From: an uncultured Anaerolineaceae bacterium
Lineage (GTDB): Bacteria > Chloroflexota > Anaerolineae > Anaerolineales > Anaerolineaceae
Direction of reading: 5' to 3'
NCBI GenBank assembly: GCA_937890875.1
Contig: CALAEB010000088.1
Location: 1-5,000, forward strand
Length of the DNA stretch: 5,000 nucleotides
The notes under the pieces were generated by a model. The model was not told where the DNA came from, searched no databases, and was given only the letters and a program-made list of their open reading frames with translations. Below are positions 1-5,000 of the stretch, one piece after another (positions within the stretch are counted from its first letter, which is position 1; each line of letters begins with the position of its first letter). A program made the translations under genes and the position numbers.

Positions 1-1
1 G

Positions 2-535
2 CTGATTTGCATCACGGCAAATCATTACGCGCTGGCGAGAAAAGCGATGGAACATCTGGTCTCACGCGGGCACAAAAAAATCGGGTTGTTGGCGGGGAAT
101 TTCTCGCCGCAGATTTTCTTTGAGAGATATAACGCTTATATTGACGTTCAAAGAGAAAATGACCTGCCGGTCGATTATCGTTTTGTCCAAACGCTCGACG
201 CCAATGTAACCGATGCGTTTCACTGCGCGTCTTCAATGCTCCTGGCCGAAGACCGTCCGACCGCACTGTTCTGCACAAATGACACCATCGCCATCGGCGC
301 GATCAAAGCGGCGATCCGATTAAAATTGCGCATTCCGGACGATATTGCCATCGCCGGGATCGACGACAGCGCCATGAGTTCACTGATGGAGCCTGAGTTG
401 ACAACCGTGCATATTGATACGGAAGCAATGGGGGCATGGGCCGCCGAAACGATCATTGCTCTGATTAATAATCAACCGGTCACCCGGACAAATTTCGAGG
501 TCGATTCTTACCTGGTCATCCGGAATACCACTTAG
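2..535 (+). CDS. LacI/GalR-family transcriptional regulator, 3' part (ligand-binding domain)
   Basis: The reading frame is open from the left edge to a TAG stop and gives 177 visible residues, the C-terminal half of a LacI/GalR regulator (usual length about 330-350). What is seen: an A-x-x-H-L-V-S-R-G-H-K-K-I-G stretch that begins the effector-binding core, then P-T-A-L-F-C-T-N-D-T-I-A-I-G-A, then I-P-D-D-I-A-I-A-G-I-D-D-S, then P-E-L-T-T-V-H-I-D, and a terminal L-V-I-R-N-T-T. These match the periplasmic-binding-protein-like fold and C-terminal signature of the family. The helix-turn-helix and hinge lie outside the window, so the operator cannot be predicted. Such proteins are cytoplasmic dimeric repressors that respond to a sugar or nucleobase; the effector is not readable here. 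The gene points at the minus-strand cluster and is not part of it. Family call is sure; effector unknown. Confidence 0.94.
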   Translation: MICITANHYALARKAMEHLVSRGHKKIGLLAGNFSPQIFFERYNAYIDVQRENDLPVDYRFVQTLDANVTDAFHCASSMLLAEDRPTALFCTNDTIAIGAIKAAIRLKLRIPDDIAIAGIDDSAMSSLMEPELTTVHIDTEAMGAWAAETIIALINNQPVTRTNFEVDSYLVIRNTT

Positions 536-607
536 GAGTTGTCTGATATCCTCAACAGAATCACGGGACATCCCTGGTCAACTTTGCCGAAACGGAAGAA
601 ATTAATC

Positions 608-638
608 GAGGCTGTCTCAAAATGATGAAGACAGCCTC
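608..638. terminator. Candidate bidirectional terminator hairpin in the convergent gap
   Basis: GAGGCTGTCT (608-617) and AGACAGCCTC (629-638) form a perfect 10-bp inverted repeat around an 11-base loop. It sits 73 bp past the LacI-family stop and 94 bp past the DegV stop, where transcription from both sides must end. On the minus strand the stem is followed by GATTAATTTCTTCC, which is T-rich but not a clean U-tract; on the plus strand no U-tract follows. It is therefore an imperfect intrinsic terminator. A Rho-assisted or 3'-end-protecting stem is equally possible. Confidence 0.45.
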
Positions 639-680
639 TGCAGAGATCAGCATAATCCATTCCTCCGTTAATGATCCCGG

Positions 681-696
681 AAAACGGGGCAACCCG
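681..696 (-). terminator. Weak hairpin plus TTTT downstream of the DegV gene
   Basis: Read on the minus strand, CGGG (696-693), loop TTGC, CCCG (688-685) is followed directly by TTTT (684-681), 36 bases beyond the DegV stop. The stem is only 4 bp, so this would be a poor intrinsic terminator by itself. It may act together with the stronger stem at 608-638. Low confidence. Confidence 0.2.
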
Positions 697-731
697 GAAA
701 AACATCTTTTTCATTCAAAGCGGAAAACATC

Positions 732-1577
732 TCAAATCGAGAGCATGATCCCCCGGTCGTTCGCGTAAAAGACAGATAAATTCCGCATCGGATAGATAAA
801 GACATCTTTCAGATCATAAAGCTCTTTCGCATATTCTTTGATAAATAACGCGCCATCCAGATTATTGCAATGCGTGATGACCATGCTCTGACCGGTCGGA
901 TCTTTCCGTTCCTCGATCTTTTCCACAATCCGGCGCATCGCATTCTTTTCTCCGCGGACTTTTTCGTAAACCTTGATTTTCCCTGCTCCGTCATCGCCGG
1001 CGATCGGGCGGATGGTCAAAACACTGGCCAAAATGGTTTCCATCTTGCTCATTCTGCCGGATTTGACAAAATTATCAAATTTATTAATCGCGAAATAGGT
1101 GACCATATTATCCCGGCAGGCTTCGACCGCCTCCAAGATGCTCTCAACAGAACTGACACCCTTGGAAATCAGTTCTTTAATTTTCAGGACCAGTAAAATT
1201 TCCCCCGCGCTGGCAGACAGTGAATCGATGACGAAGACTTTTTTCTCAGGGTGGCTTTCTTTGACCATTTTCATCGCGGTAAGCGCGCTGTTGAACGAAC
1301 CGCTGATGCCGGATGAAAGCGTTACGCAAAAAGTAATCGATTCCTGGATAAATTCTTTGGCAAATGCGCCCGGAGAAGGGCAGGCAGTCGCCGATTCGCC
1401 GGCGCTGGCATTCATCCGTCTCAGCGTTTCCGCAACCTCCAGGTTTTCGTCATCAACATAGCTCTGACCATCGATCTGAATGGTTAAGGGAACCGAGGCG
1501 TAAGGAAAATCCTCCGATTCAATATCCCTGGGCAGCAAATCACAGCAACTATCGGCTACAACCTTTATTTTCATCAT
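732..1577 (-). CDS. DegV-family fatty-acid-binding protein
   Basis: This is a complete 281-residue protein, the usual size for the family. The N-terminal motif D9-S-C-C-D13 starts the first domain. T64-A-C-P-S-P-G and T86-L-S-S-G-I-S-G-S-F-N-S-A match the conserved lipid-binding loops, V-I-D-S-L-S-A-S-A-G (116-125) the next strand and loop, and G174-R-M-S-K the conserved GR motif. The DegV/FakB family binds a single fatty acid; in Firmicutes FakB presents it to the kinase FakA for phosphorylation and use in phospholipid synthesis. No fakA is visible here, so the partner is unknown. The canonical C-terminal T-H-x-G-P-G motif is absent and F-Y-A-N-D-R-G (270-276) occupies its place. The start is the first of two adjacent ATG codons, because AAGGA at 1589-1585 lies 7 bases before it. 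It has no signal peptide or membrane segment, so it is cytosolic. It is the last gene of the probable minus-strand operon, 39 bp after the AI-2E family gene. The family is sure; the exact lipid is not. Confidence 0.93.
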   Translation of the reverse strand: MMKIKVVADSCCDLLPRDIESEDFPYASVPLTIQIDGQSYVDDENLEVAETLRRMNASAGESATACPSPGAFAKEFIQESITFCVTLSSGISGSFNSALTAMKMVKESHPEKKVFVIDSLSASAGEILLVLKIKELISKGVSSVESILEAVEACRDNMVTYFAINKFDNFVKSGRMSKMETILASVLTIRPIAGDDGAGKIKVYEKVRGEKNAMRRIVEKIEERKDPTGQSMVITHCNNLDGALFIKEYAKELYDLKDVFIYPMRNLSVFYANDRGIMLSI

Positions 1578-1616
1578 CTTTAATTCCTTATCTCTTTTTC
1601 TGACAGCTCATTATGG

Positions 1617-2819
1617 CTAATGATTGTCATCAGATTGATTTTCAAATACAAGCTCCGGCAAATGATAAATTTCAGGATATGGATCTTCCTTTCGTATCTT
1701 GCACAGGAGAAAACCCAGAATTTCTTTCATCAGACCAATCAGCGGAGCTGTCAGCAAGGCACCCAACAGTCCCAACCGCGAACTCAGGATCAAAATTCCA
1801 AGCGTAATGACAACCGGGTGAATGTTTAATGCACTTCCCATCACACGCGGGACAATCAGAATATTCTCAAGCTGCTGAATCAAAATATATGCGCCAACAG
1901 TGACCACAGCCATCAGGAAATTGCTGAGCGGAATCCACTCCGACCCAAAAATCAAAGCGGAAAGAATCGCCGGGAAACAGGCGATAATCGGCCCGATATT
2001 CGGCACGACTTCGCAAAAACCAGCGATAATCCCTAAAAGCAGAGCCCATTTCAACCCAAGCGCGCTGCAGACCACGAATGTGGTCACGCCAATAAATAAC
2101 ATCAGTTTGAGTTGACCGGCGAAGTAATTATCCCAGACCTGGGAAAACCGCCGGATGAGTTCTTCCACTTCCGGACGATACGCCTCTCGAAACAAACGCG
2201 GGATCCACTTTTTCAGTTTCCAGCCGTCGTTACAAAAATGGATGGAAGCCATTACCGTGGTAACTACCGTGATAATAACGTTAAAAATCGTTCCGACAAT
2301 ATTTGCCGACACAGAAATCACCGACTGGATCATCGAAGAAAAATCCGGAACCAGTGACGTGACATTGATTTTCGATAAATCGAAGGAGTTGATCACCCGC
2401 CTCAGTTCGACCAGCGGAACAGTCAGGTCAATTCCGACGTTCCCGATCGTTAATTGCTTGACGTCTAACTCCAGGATAATCTCGCCCAGCCAGGCGTCAA
2501 TGCTTTCAACCGCCATTGGCCAGTCCCGTGACAAAAATCCTTGCATTTTACCGGCAACCAGCGGAAAAACCAGACTGGTAATAAGAATGACCAGAACAAT
2601 CAACGACAAATAAGATATGATAACTGCCAGGCTTTGCGGGAAGCGCAGCACACGCACCTGAAATTTCACCAATGGTGAAAGTATATATGCAATTAACCCC
2701 GCCATGAAAATCAGCGTCAGGCTACCGCGCGCAATATAAATCATGACGATCATAAAAATGATCAGTCCGATTAATGCGACATAACGAAGGGGGTCACTCC
2801 ACTGGCGGGTCTTTTCCAT
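1617..2819 (-). CDS. AI-2E family (UPF0118) transporter-like membrane protein
   Basis: This is a complete 400-residue multi-pass membrane protein. Hydrophobic segments lie near residues 12-30, 33-52, 63-92, 165-190, 236-255, 257-290, 297-318 and 335-372. A more polar stretch at about 93-160 is the extracytoplasmic-type region expected between early and late helices. Family signatures seen are E270-V-V-P-N-I-G-P (270-277), Q315-Q-L-E-N-I-L-I-V-P-R-V-M-G (315-328), and H334-P-V-V-I-T-L-G followed by G-A-L-L-T-A-P-L-I-G. Known members include TqsA, which exports the quorum signal AI-2, and others shown to be Na+(Li+)/H+ antiporters, so the substrate cannot be named from sequence. The AGGAG ribosome site (2827-2823) lies only 3 bases before the ATG, which is short. 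No ATG, GTG or TTG exists in frame upstream before the stop at 2864-2862, so this start stands. It is the middle gene of the cluster, 45 bp after the M23 peptidase and 39 bp before the DegV gene. The soluble tail (about 373-400) is acidic. Confidence 0.92.
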   Translation of the reverse strand: MEKTRQWSDPLRYVALIGLIIFMIVMIYIARGSLTLIFMAGLIAYILSPLVKFQVRVLRFPQSLAVIISYLSLIVLVILITSLVFPLVAGKMQGFLSRDWPMAVESIDAWLGEIILELDVKQLTIGNVGIDLTVPLVELRRVINSFDLSKINVTSLVPDFSSMIQSVISVSANIVGTIFNVIITVVTTVMASIHFCNDGWKLKKWIPRLFREAYRPEVEELIRRFSQVWDNYFAGQLKLMLFIGVTTFVVCSALGLKWALLLGIIAGFCEVVPNIGPIIACFPAILSALIFGSEWIPLSNFLMAVVTVGAYILIQQLENILIVPRVMGSALNIHPVVITLGILILSSRLGLLGALLTAPLIGLMKEILGFLLCKIRKEDPYPEIYHLPELVFENQSDDNH

Positions 2820-2864
2820 CTTCTCCTGATTGCCTGTTCCGTTATTCTCTGTTTTGCTATTTTA

Positions 2865-4067
2865 TTAATTATAAAAGTTATGCGGGTTTTGCGGAACACC
2901 GTTATAGCGCATTTCATAATGCAGATGCGGCCCGGATGAATTCCCGGTTGACCCGAGCCCTCCGATAACATCCGCGCTCATAACATAATATCCACATTGC
3001 ACATTATAGGAATCCAAATGGGCGTAAAGCGTCTGCCATCCGTTTCCATGATCCAGCACCACAACGTTGCCGTATCCCCAATCATTCCAGCCGGCATAAA
3101 CGACCACTCCGGCATCCGCCGCGAAAATCGGATTGCCGATCTGTCCGTAAATATCGATCGCCCGATGGTTTGTTTCCGGCGAATAATCATAACCCGAAAT
3201 CCAGGTTTCCGACGTGGGCCAGACAAAATTGCCGCTGCCGAGCGGTCCGTCCATCACAGCTTCACAGGCACCGGGACCATAAATCGTCGCGACCGCCGGA
3301 TTTTCACGGGTGATCAGCGGCGCGGACCAATTAATAAACTCCCGTGAACCGCCCGGAACGACCAGCCAGGTTCCCGCCTGGATATTCGGGCGGCTGTAAT
3401 CCCCGATTGTCTCAGCAGAGAGGTTATTACCGGCAAAATTGATGATATCTTCCGGAGTCACGCCATACACTTCGGCAACGCCGTTCAGGCCGTCCCCGTC
3501 ATGCCATTCATAATAAACCCCGTCCACCGGAAGAATGTTCAGTTCCATTCCCTCGGTCAACAGATGCGGGTTATCCGATAATGTGTAAGGATTCCCCCAC
3601 AGGATCGTACTTGAACTCAGATTAAATTTCTCGGCGATGCCGATCACGGTATCGTTTGCCTGCACCGTATACTTCTGCACTTCACTGCGCGGCTTTGCCG
3701 GGAGATCCGTGTGATTTTGGGAAAAGCGAAAAATGCCTTCATTTGAAAATAATAAATCAGTTTTGGAAAAATCGGGATTGAAATAAGGCAAAACCGCTTC
3801 AATCGCAGCCGGTTTGACCGTATCTTCCGCACCGGTTTCGGTGGGCTGGACCGAATCCGTCTTCAAATAATACGTTCCCATAATCCACAGAACGACACAA
3901 AGCAAAATTAATGTTACCACCACGGAGCCGATCTGTAAAAACCGTTCGCCCAGCCCCATCCAAAGCAGCCTTAGCCATAAAACAGTCCATCGTTCAGGTT
4001 TTTTCGCTTCGTCCGGAGGCTGCTGAATATCTGAATTGTGTTCATCAAGATTTGGTTGATTAACCAT
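2865..4067 (-). CDS. Membrane-anchored M23 metallopeptidase with two LysM domains
   Basis: This is a complete 400-residue protein predicted to cut peptidoglycan cross-bridges or stem peptides outside the membrane. A charged cytoplasmic N-terminus (1-45) is followed by one membrane segment (about 46-67), so it is anchored rather than freely secreted. A linker (about 70-130) leads to LysM 1 (about 132-180, starting K-Y-T-V-Q-A-N-D-T-V) and LysM 2 (about 184-238, ending L-V-V-P-G-G), which should bind glycan. The C-terminal M23/LytM domain (about 280-395) has the zinc and catalytic residues: H301-x-x-x-D305, H350 in L-Y-A-H-L, and H381-L-H383. The site is thus complete and the enzyme probably active, unlike the degenerate EnvC/NlpD-type activators. 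The ATG at 4067 is preferred over an in-frame TTG at 4100, because AGGAG lies 5 bases before it and the longer version would put the site inside the coding region. It is the first gene of the probable operon with the AI-2E family and DegV genes. It ends in tandem TAA stops. Confidence 0.95.
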   Translation of the reverse strand: MVNQPNLDEHNSDIQQPPDEAKKPERWTVLWLRLLWMGLGERFLQIGSVVVTLILLCVVLWIMGTYYLKTDSVQPTETGAEDTVKPAAIEAVLPYFNPDFSKTDLLFSNEGIFRFSQNHTDLPAKPRSEVQKYTVQANDTVIGIAEKFNLSSSTILWGNPYTLSDNPHLLTEGMELNILPVDGVYYEWHDGDGLNGVAEVYGVTPEDIINFAGNNLSAETIGDYSRPNIQAGTWLVVPGGSREFINWSAPLITRENPAVATIYGPGACEAVMDGPLGSGNFVWPTSETWISGYDYSPETNHRAIDIYGQIGNPIFAADAGVVVYAGWNDWGYGNVVVLDHGNGWQTLYAHLDSYNVQCGYYVMSADVIGGLGSTGNSSGPHLHYEMRYNGVPQNPHNFYN

Positions 4068-4072
4068 CAATA

Positions 4073-4077
4073 CTCCT
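4073..4077 (-). promoter_or_regulatory. Ribosome binding site that fixes the M23 peptidase start
   Basis: On the minus strand AGGAG (4077-4073) precedes ATG (4067-4065) with a 5-base spacer. The in-frame TTG at 4100-4098 has only a T-run before it and no purine-rich site, so this site decides for the 400-residue product. Confidence 0.8.
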
Positions 4078-4084
4078 ATCCGCC

Positions 4085-4093
4085 ATGATAACA
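4085..4093 (-). promoter_or_regulatory. Candidate extended -10 promoter for the M23/AI-2E/DegV cluster
   Basis: Minus-strand TG-T-TATCAT (4093-4085) matches the extended -10 form TGnTATAAT at all but one position. The -35 region falls on a ten-base T-run (4108-4099) and shows no good TTGACA, which extended -10 promoters can tolerate. Transcription would begin near 4078, giving an 11-base leader that just includes the AGGAG site. The very short leader makes this tentative. Confidence 0.35.
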
Positions 4094-4172
4094 CATTCAA
4101 AAAAAAAATGGATAACCGTGATGAATCTCCTGCCGTCCGAATTACGGCTGAGAGACGCTGTTGTTCCCATGT

Positions 4173-4202
4173 TTTTGCGCAAAGCGCAAAAGTTCCTTTT
4201 TT
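4173..4202 (+). terminator. Tight hairpin followed by a T-run, with no upstream gene
   Basis: TTTTGCGC (4173-4180) and GCGCAAAA (4184-4191) form a perfect 8-bp stem with a 3-base AAA loop. GTTCC and then TTTTTT (4197-4202) follow on the plus strand. The shape resembles an intrinsic terminator, but the T-run starts 5 bases after the stem and no plus-strand gene lies between 4100 and 4170. It could end a short leader or small RNA, block readthrough into the ATPase gene, or be a protein-binding dyad. Confidence 0.3.
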
Positions 4203-4232
4203 AACTCGAAAAGATTTCGCATATTTCGAGTT
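4203..4232. repeat. Perfect 9-bp inverted repeat, possible operator
   Basis: AACTCGAAA (4203-4211) and TTTCGAGTT (4224-4232) are perfect inverted copies with half-site starts 21 bp apart, about two helical turns. Inside it CGAAA (4207-4211) can also pair with TTTCG at 4215-4219 across a 3-base loop, so two exclusive foldings exist. No T-run follows on either strand, which argues against an intrinsic terminator and for a protein-binding site. No regulator can be named. Confidence 0.5.
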
Positions 4233-4273
4233 GCCGTGACGGTTTGTACGTCATCGCAAGTCGGGAATCCCGC

Positions 4274-4352
4274 CTGCATTCGGAGACTTTTCCCTCAAAA
4301 AACTTTTCCAAACTGCCGCGAAACTGCCGGCAAATGCAGTGACACCGAATGC
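4274..4352 (+). repeat. Alternative long-range pairing segments
   Basis: GCATTCGG (4276-4283) is the exact reverse complement of CCGAATGC (4345-4352). The overlapping CTGCATT (4274-4280) is the exact reverse complement of AATGCAG (4333-4339). The two pairings cannot coexist, which is the geometry of a switch. It lies upstream of the likely ATPase promoter, so it would matter as RNA only if a more distal promoter exists. Could be chance. Confidence 0.25.
4310..4331 (+). repeat. Tandem 11-bp direct repeat upstream of the ATPase gene
   Basis: AAACTGCCGCG (4310-4320) is followed immediately by AAACTGCCGGC (4321-4331), giving a shared 9-base core with an exact 11-bp period, close to one helical turn. 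The core AACTGCCG occurs a third time, inverted, at 4381-4388 (CGGCAGTT) next to the -10 box. Such spacing fits side-by-side binding of an activator or repressor on one DNA face. The binding protein is unknown. Confidence 0.45.
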
Positions 4353-4377
4353 CGCGCTGTCAGCAAAAGCGGGCAAA

Positions 4378-4394
4378 ATACGGCAGTTCCGTAT
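4378..4394. promoter_or_regulatory. Candidate operator ATACGG-N5-CCGTAT at the ATPase promoter
   Basis: ATACGG (4378-4383) and CCGTAT (4389-4394) form a perfect 6-bp dyad around CAGTT. The dyad ends on the first T of the -10 box and fills most of the -35/-10 spacer, where a bound repressor would exclude RNA polymerase. It also contains the inverted third copy of the AACTGCCG core. A role as operator is an inference from position and symmetry. Confidence 0.45.
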
Positions 4395-4399
4395 ATAAT
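4394..4399 (+). promoter_or_regulatory. Consensus -10 box (TATAAT) 7 bases before the ATPase ATG
   Basis: TATAAT is a perfect match to the bacterial -10 hexamer. The -35 region at normal spacing (about 4370-4376, CGGGCAA) is poor, so an activator may be needed. Transcription would start at about 4406-4407, on or next to the A of the ATG. The mRNA would then be leaderless, which agrees with the lack of a convincing Shine-Dalgarno site; only AAGAG, 1 base from the ATG, is seen. Confidence 0.5.
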
Positions 4400-4406
4400 C
4401 AAGAGC

Positions 4407-5000
4407 ATGACAAATATCTTTCCTTTTACAGCTATCGTGGGGCAGGAACGAATGAAACGGGCTCTGATTCTGAATGCAGTGGATCCCAGGATCGGGGGCG
4501 TATTAATTCGTGGAGAGCGCGGAACAGCAAAATCAACCGCAGCCAGAGGGCTCGCCGCCTTGCTTCCACAGGAAAAAATAATTTCGGAATGCCGGTTTGG
4601 CTGCGATCCGGCGGATGAAACGCACTGGTGTACGGAATGCCGGGAAAGACAGGCCAAACACATTTCCATGACAGTCTCCCTGCGTCCGACACCGTTTATC
4701 AACTTGCCGGTATCGGCCACCGAAGACCGCGTTGTCGGAACGCTGGATATTGAAAAAGCGATTCAAAGCGGAGAAAAACACTTTGAACCCGGCGTTCTCG
4801 CTGCGGCAAACCGAGGGCTGCTTTATATCGATGAAGTCAACCTGCTGGACGACCATGTCGTCGATATCCTGCTGGATTCCGCGGCGATGGGGGTTAATAC
4901 CGTTGAACGGGAGGGAATTTCCTTCTCTCATCCGGCGCGGTTTATTCTGGTCGGAACGATGAATCCGGAAGAGGGCGACCTCCGCCCGCAGCTGCTGGAC
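4407..5000 (+). CDS. Magnesium/cobalt chelatase-like AAA+ ATPase (ChlI/BchI type), 5' part
   Basis: The frame opens at ATG 4407 and is still open at the right edge, giving 198 N-terminal residues. The opening [10 protein letters not shown] is typical of the family. Walker A is G36-E-R-G-T-A-K42-S-T44, Walker B is L-L-Y-I-D142-E143-V-N, and [14 protein letters not shown] (105-118) plus N186[12 protein letters not shown] are ChlI/BchI signatures, the asparagine acting as sensor 1. This ATPase powers metal insertion into a tetrapyrrole ring as an AAA+ ring with larger subunits. C62-x3-C66 and C75-x2-C78 lie between Walker A and the first signature, where plain ChlI/BchI proteins lack such a cluster. 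Mycobacterial Rv2850c-type proteins, encoded beside cobalamin genes, have a related Cys-bearing insert, so a cobalt role is plausible. Those proteins continue into a VWA domain, which would be off the right edge here. It is divergent from the peptidase cluster and has its own promoter. The family call is firm; the metal is inferred. Confidence 0.93.
   Translation, partial: MTNIFPFTAIVGQERMKRALILNAVDPRIGGVLIRGERGTAKSTAARGLAALLPQEKIISECRFGCDPADETHWCTECRERQAKHISMTVSLRPTPFINLPVSATEDRVVGTLDIEKAIQSGEKHFEPGVLAAANRGLLYIDEVNLLDDHVVDILLDSAAMGVNTVEREGISFSHPARFILVGTMNPEEGDLRPQLLD

Larger units (their letters stand above)
4068..4406. other. Divergent intergenic region with dense dyads and repeats
   Basis: These 339 bases separate the start codons of two divergent genes and contain no credible coding sequence on either strand. 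They hold, left to right: the peptidase ribosome site and candidate promoter, a 10-base A-run (4099-4108), a small 5-bp dyad GCCGT/ACGGC (4132-4148), the hairpin at 4173-4191, the dyad at 4203-4232, a 5-bp dyad TGACG/CGTCA (4237-4253), a 4-bp CGGG/CCCG dyad (4262-4272), a 16-bp-spaced pair of ACTTTTCC (4286-4293, 4302-4309), the 11-bp tandem repeat (4310-4331), long-range pairing segments (4274-4352), and the dyad plus -10 box before the ATPase gene. No recognised riboswitch consensus was found. Confidence 0.75.

Noticed and set aside
608..638. An insertion-sequence end (GAGGCTGTCTCAAAA-like terminal repeat)
   Set aside because: No transposase or remnant lies within reach, the two arms are only 11 bases apart, and no target-site duplication is visible. 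A hairpin is the simpler reading.
2155..2613. A 152-codon plus-strand open frame inside the AI-2E family gene
   Set aside because: It lies wholly antisense to a gene with clear family motifs, and its product is low in recognisable features. It is a shadow frame.
4068..4100. An 11-codon N-terminal extension of the M23 peptidase from a TTG at 4100
   Set aside because: The extension would start without a ribosome site and would place the good AGGAG site inside the coding region. ATG 4067 is preferred.
4241..4406. A cobalamin riboswitch upstream of the chelatase-like gene
   Set aside because: The gene family made this worth checking, but I could not find the B12-box GCCACTG or the other conserved core segments in order, on either strand.
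4295..4720. A 141-codon minus-strand open frame across the divergent gap and the ATPase start
   Set aside because: It overlaps the well-supported plus-strand ATPase antisense, and its translation shows no recognisable domain. It is a shadow frame.
4533..4931. A 132-codon minus-strand open frame opposite the ATPase
   Set aside because: It is antisense to conserved Walker and ChlI/BchI motifs and resembles no known protein.
1..5000. CRISPR array, tRNA, rRNA, prophage or defence-system genes
   Set aside because: No regularly spaced long repeats, cloverleaf with an acceptor end, rRNA-like sequence, or phage or defence protein motifs were seen.

Overview
The window reads as an ordinary bacterial chromosomal segment of middling GC content, with tightly packed genes and no mobile element, CRISPR array, tRNA or rRNA visible. 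The best guess for the host is an Anaerolineae-type member of the Chloroflexota. This rests on the mix of a membrane-anchored double-LysM/M23 peptidase, an AI-2E family protein, a DegV protein and a cysteine-bearing magnesium-chelatase-like AAA+ ATPase. That is an inference of moderate to low confidence; Firmicutes or other phyla cannot be excluded from the sequence alone.

Layout. Bases 2-535 (+) are the 3' part of a LacI-family transcriptional regulator: the ligand-binding domain is present and the DNA-binding domain lies off the left edge. It converges on a three-gene minus-strand cluster, read right to left: an M23 peptidase with two LysM domains (4067-2865), an AI-2E family membrane protein (2819-1617) and a DegV-family lipid-binding protein (1577-732). 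The gaps inside the cluster are only 45 and 39 bp, so co-transcription is likely. The 196-bp convergent gap (536-731) holds a perfect 10-bp inverted repeat that may end transcription from one or both sides. Bases 4407-5000 (+) are the N-terminal 198 codons of a ChlI/BchI-like AAA+ ATPase that runs off the right edge. It resembles the stand-alone ATPase/VWA proteins often found near cobalamin genes.

The 339-bp divergent gap between the peptidase and the ATPase (4068-4406) is the most structured part of the window. It holds a tight hairpin followed by a T-run, a perfect 9-bp dyad with an alternative internal pairing, an 11-bp tandem direct repeat whose 8-bp core recurs inverted near the ATPase start, a perfect 6-bp dyad (ATACGG-N5-CCGTAT) touching a consensus -10 box, and that TATAAT box placed so close to the ATG that the ATPase mRNA may be leaderless.

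How the genes may work together. The three-gene cluster looks like cell-envelope maintenance: peptidoglycan binding and cleavage, a membrane exporter or antiporter, and fatty-acid handling. The ATPase has separate regulation and probably a separate role in metal chelation for tetrapyrroles. I found no convincing novel multi-gene system; the noteworthy items are regulatory structure in the divergent gap and residue-level oddities in the DegV and chelatase proteins.
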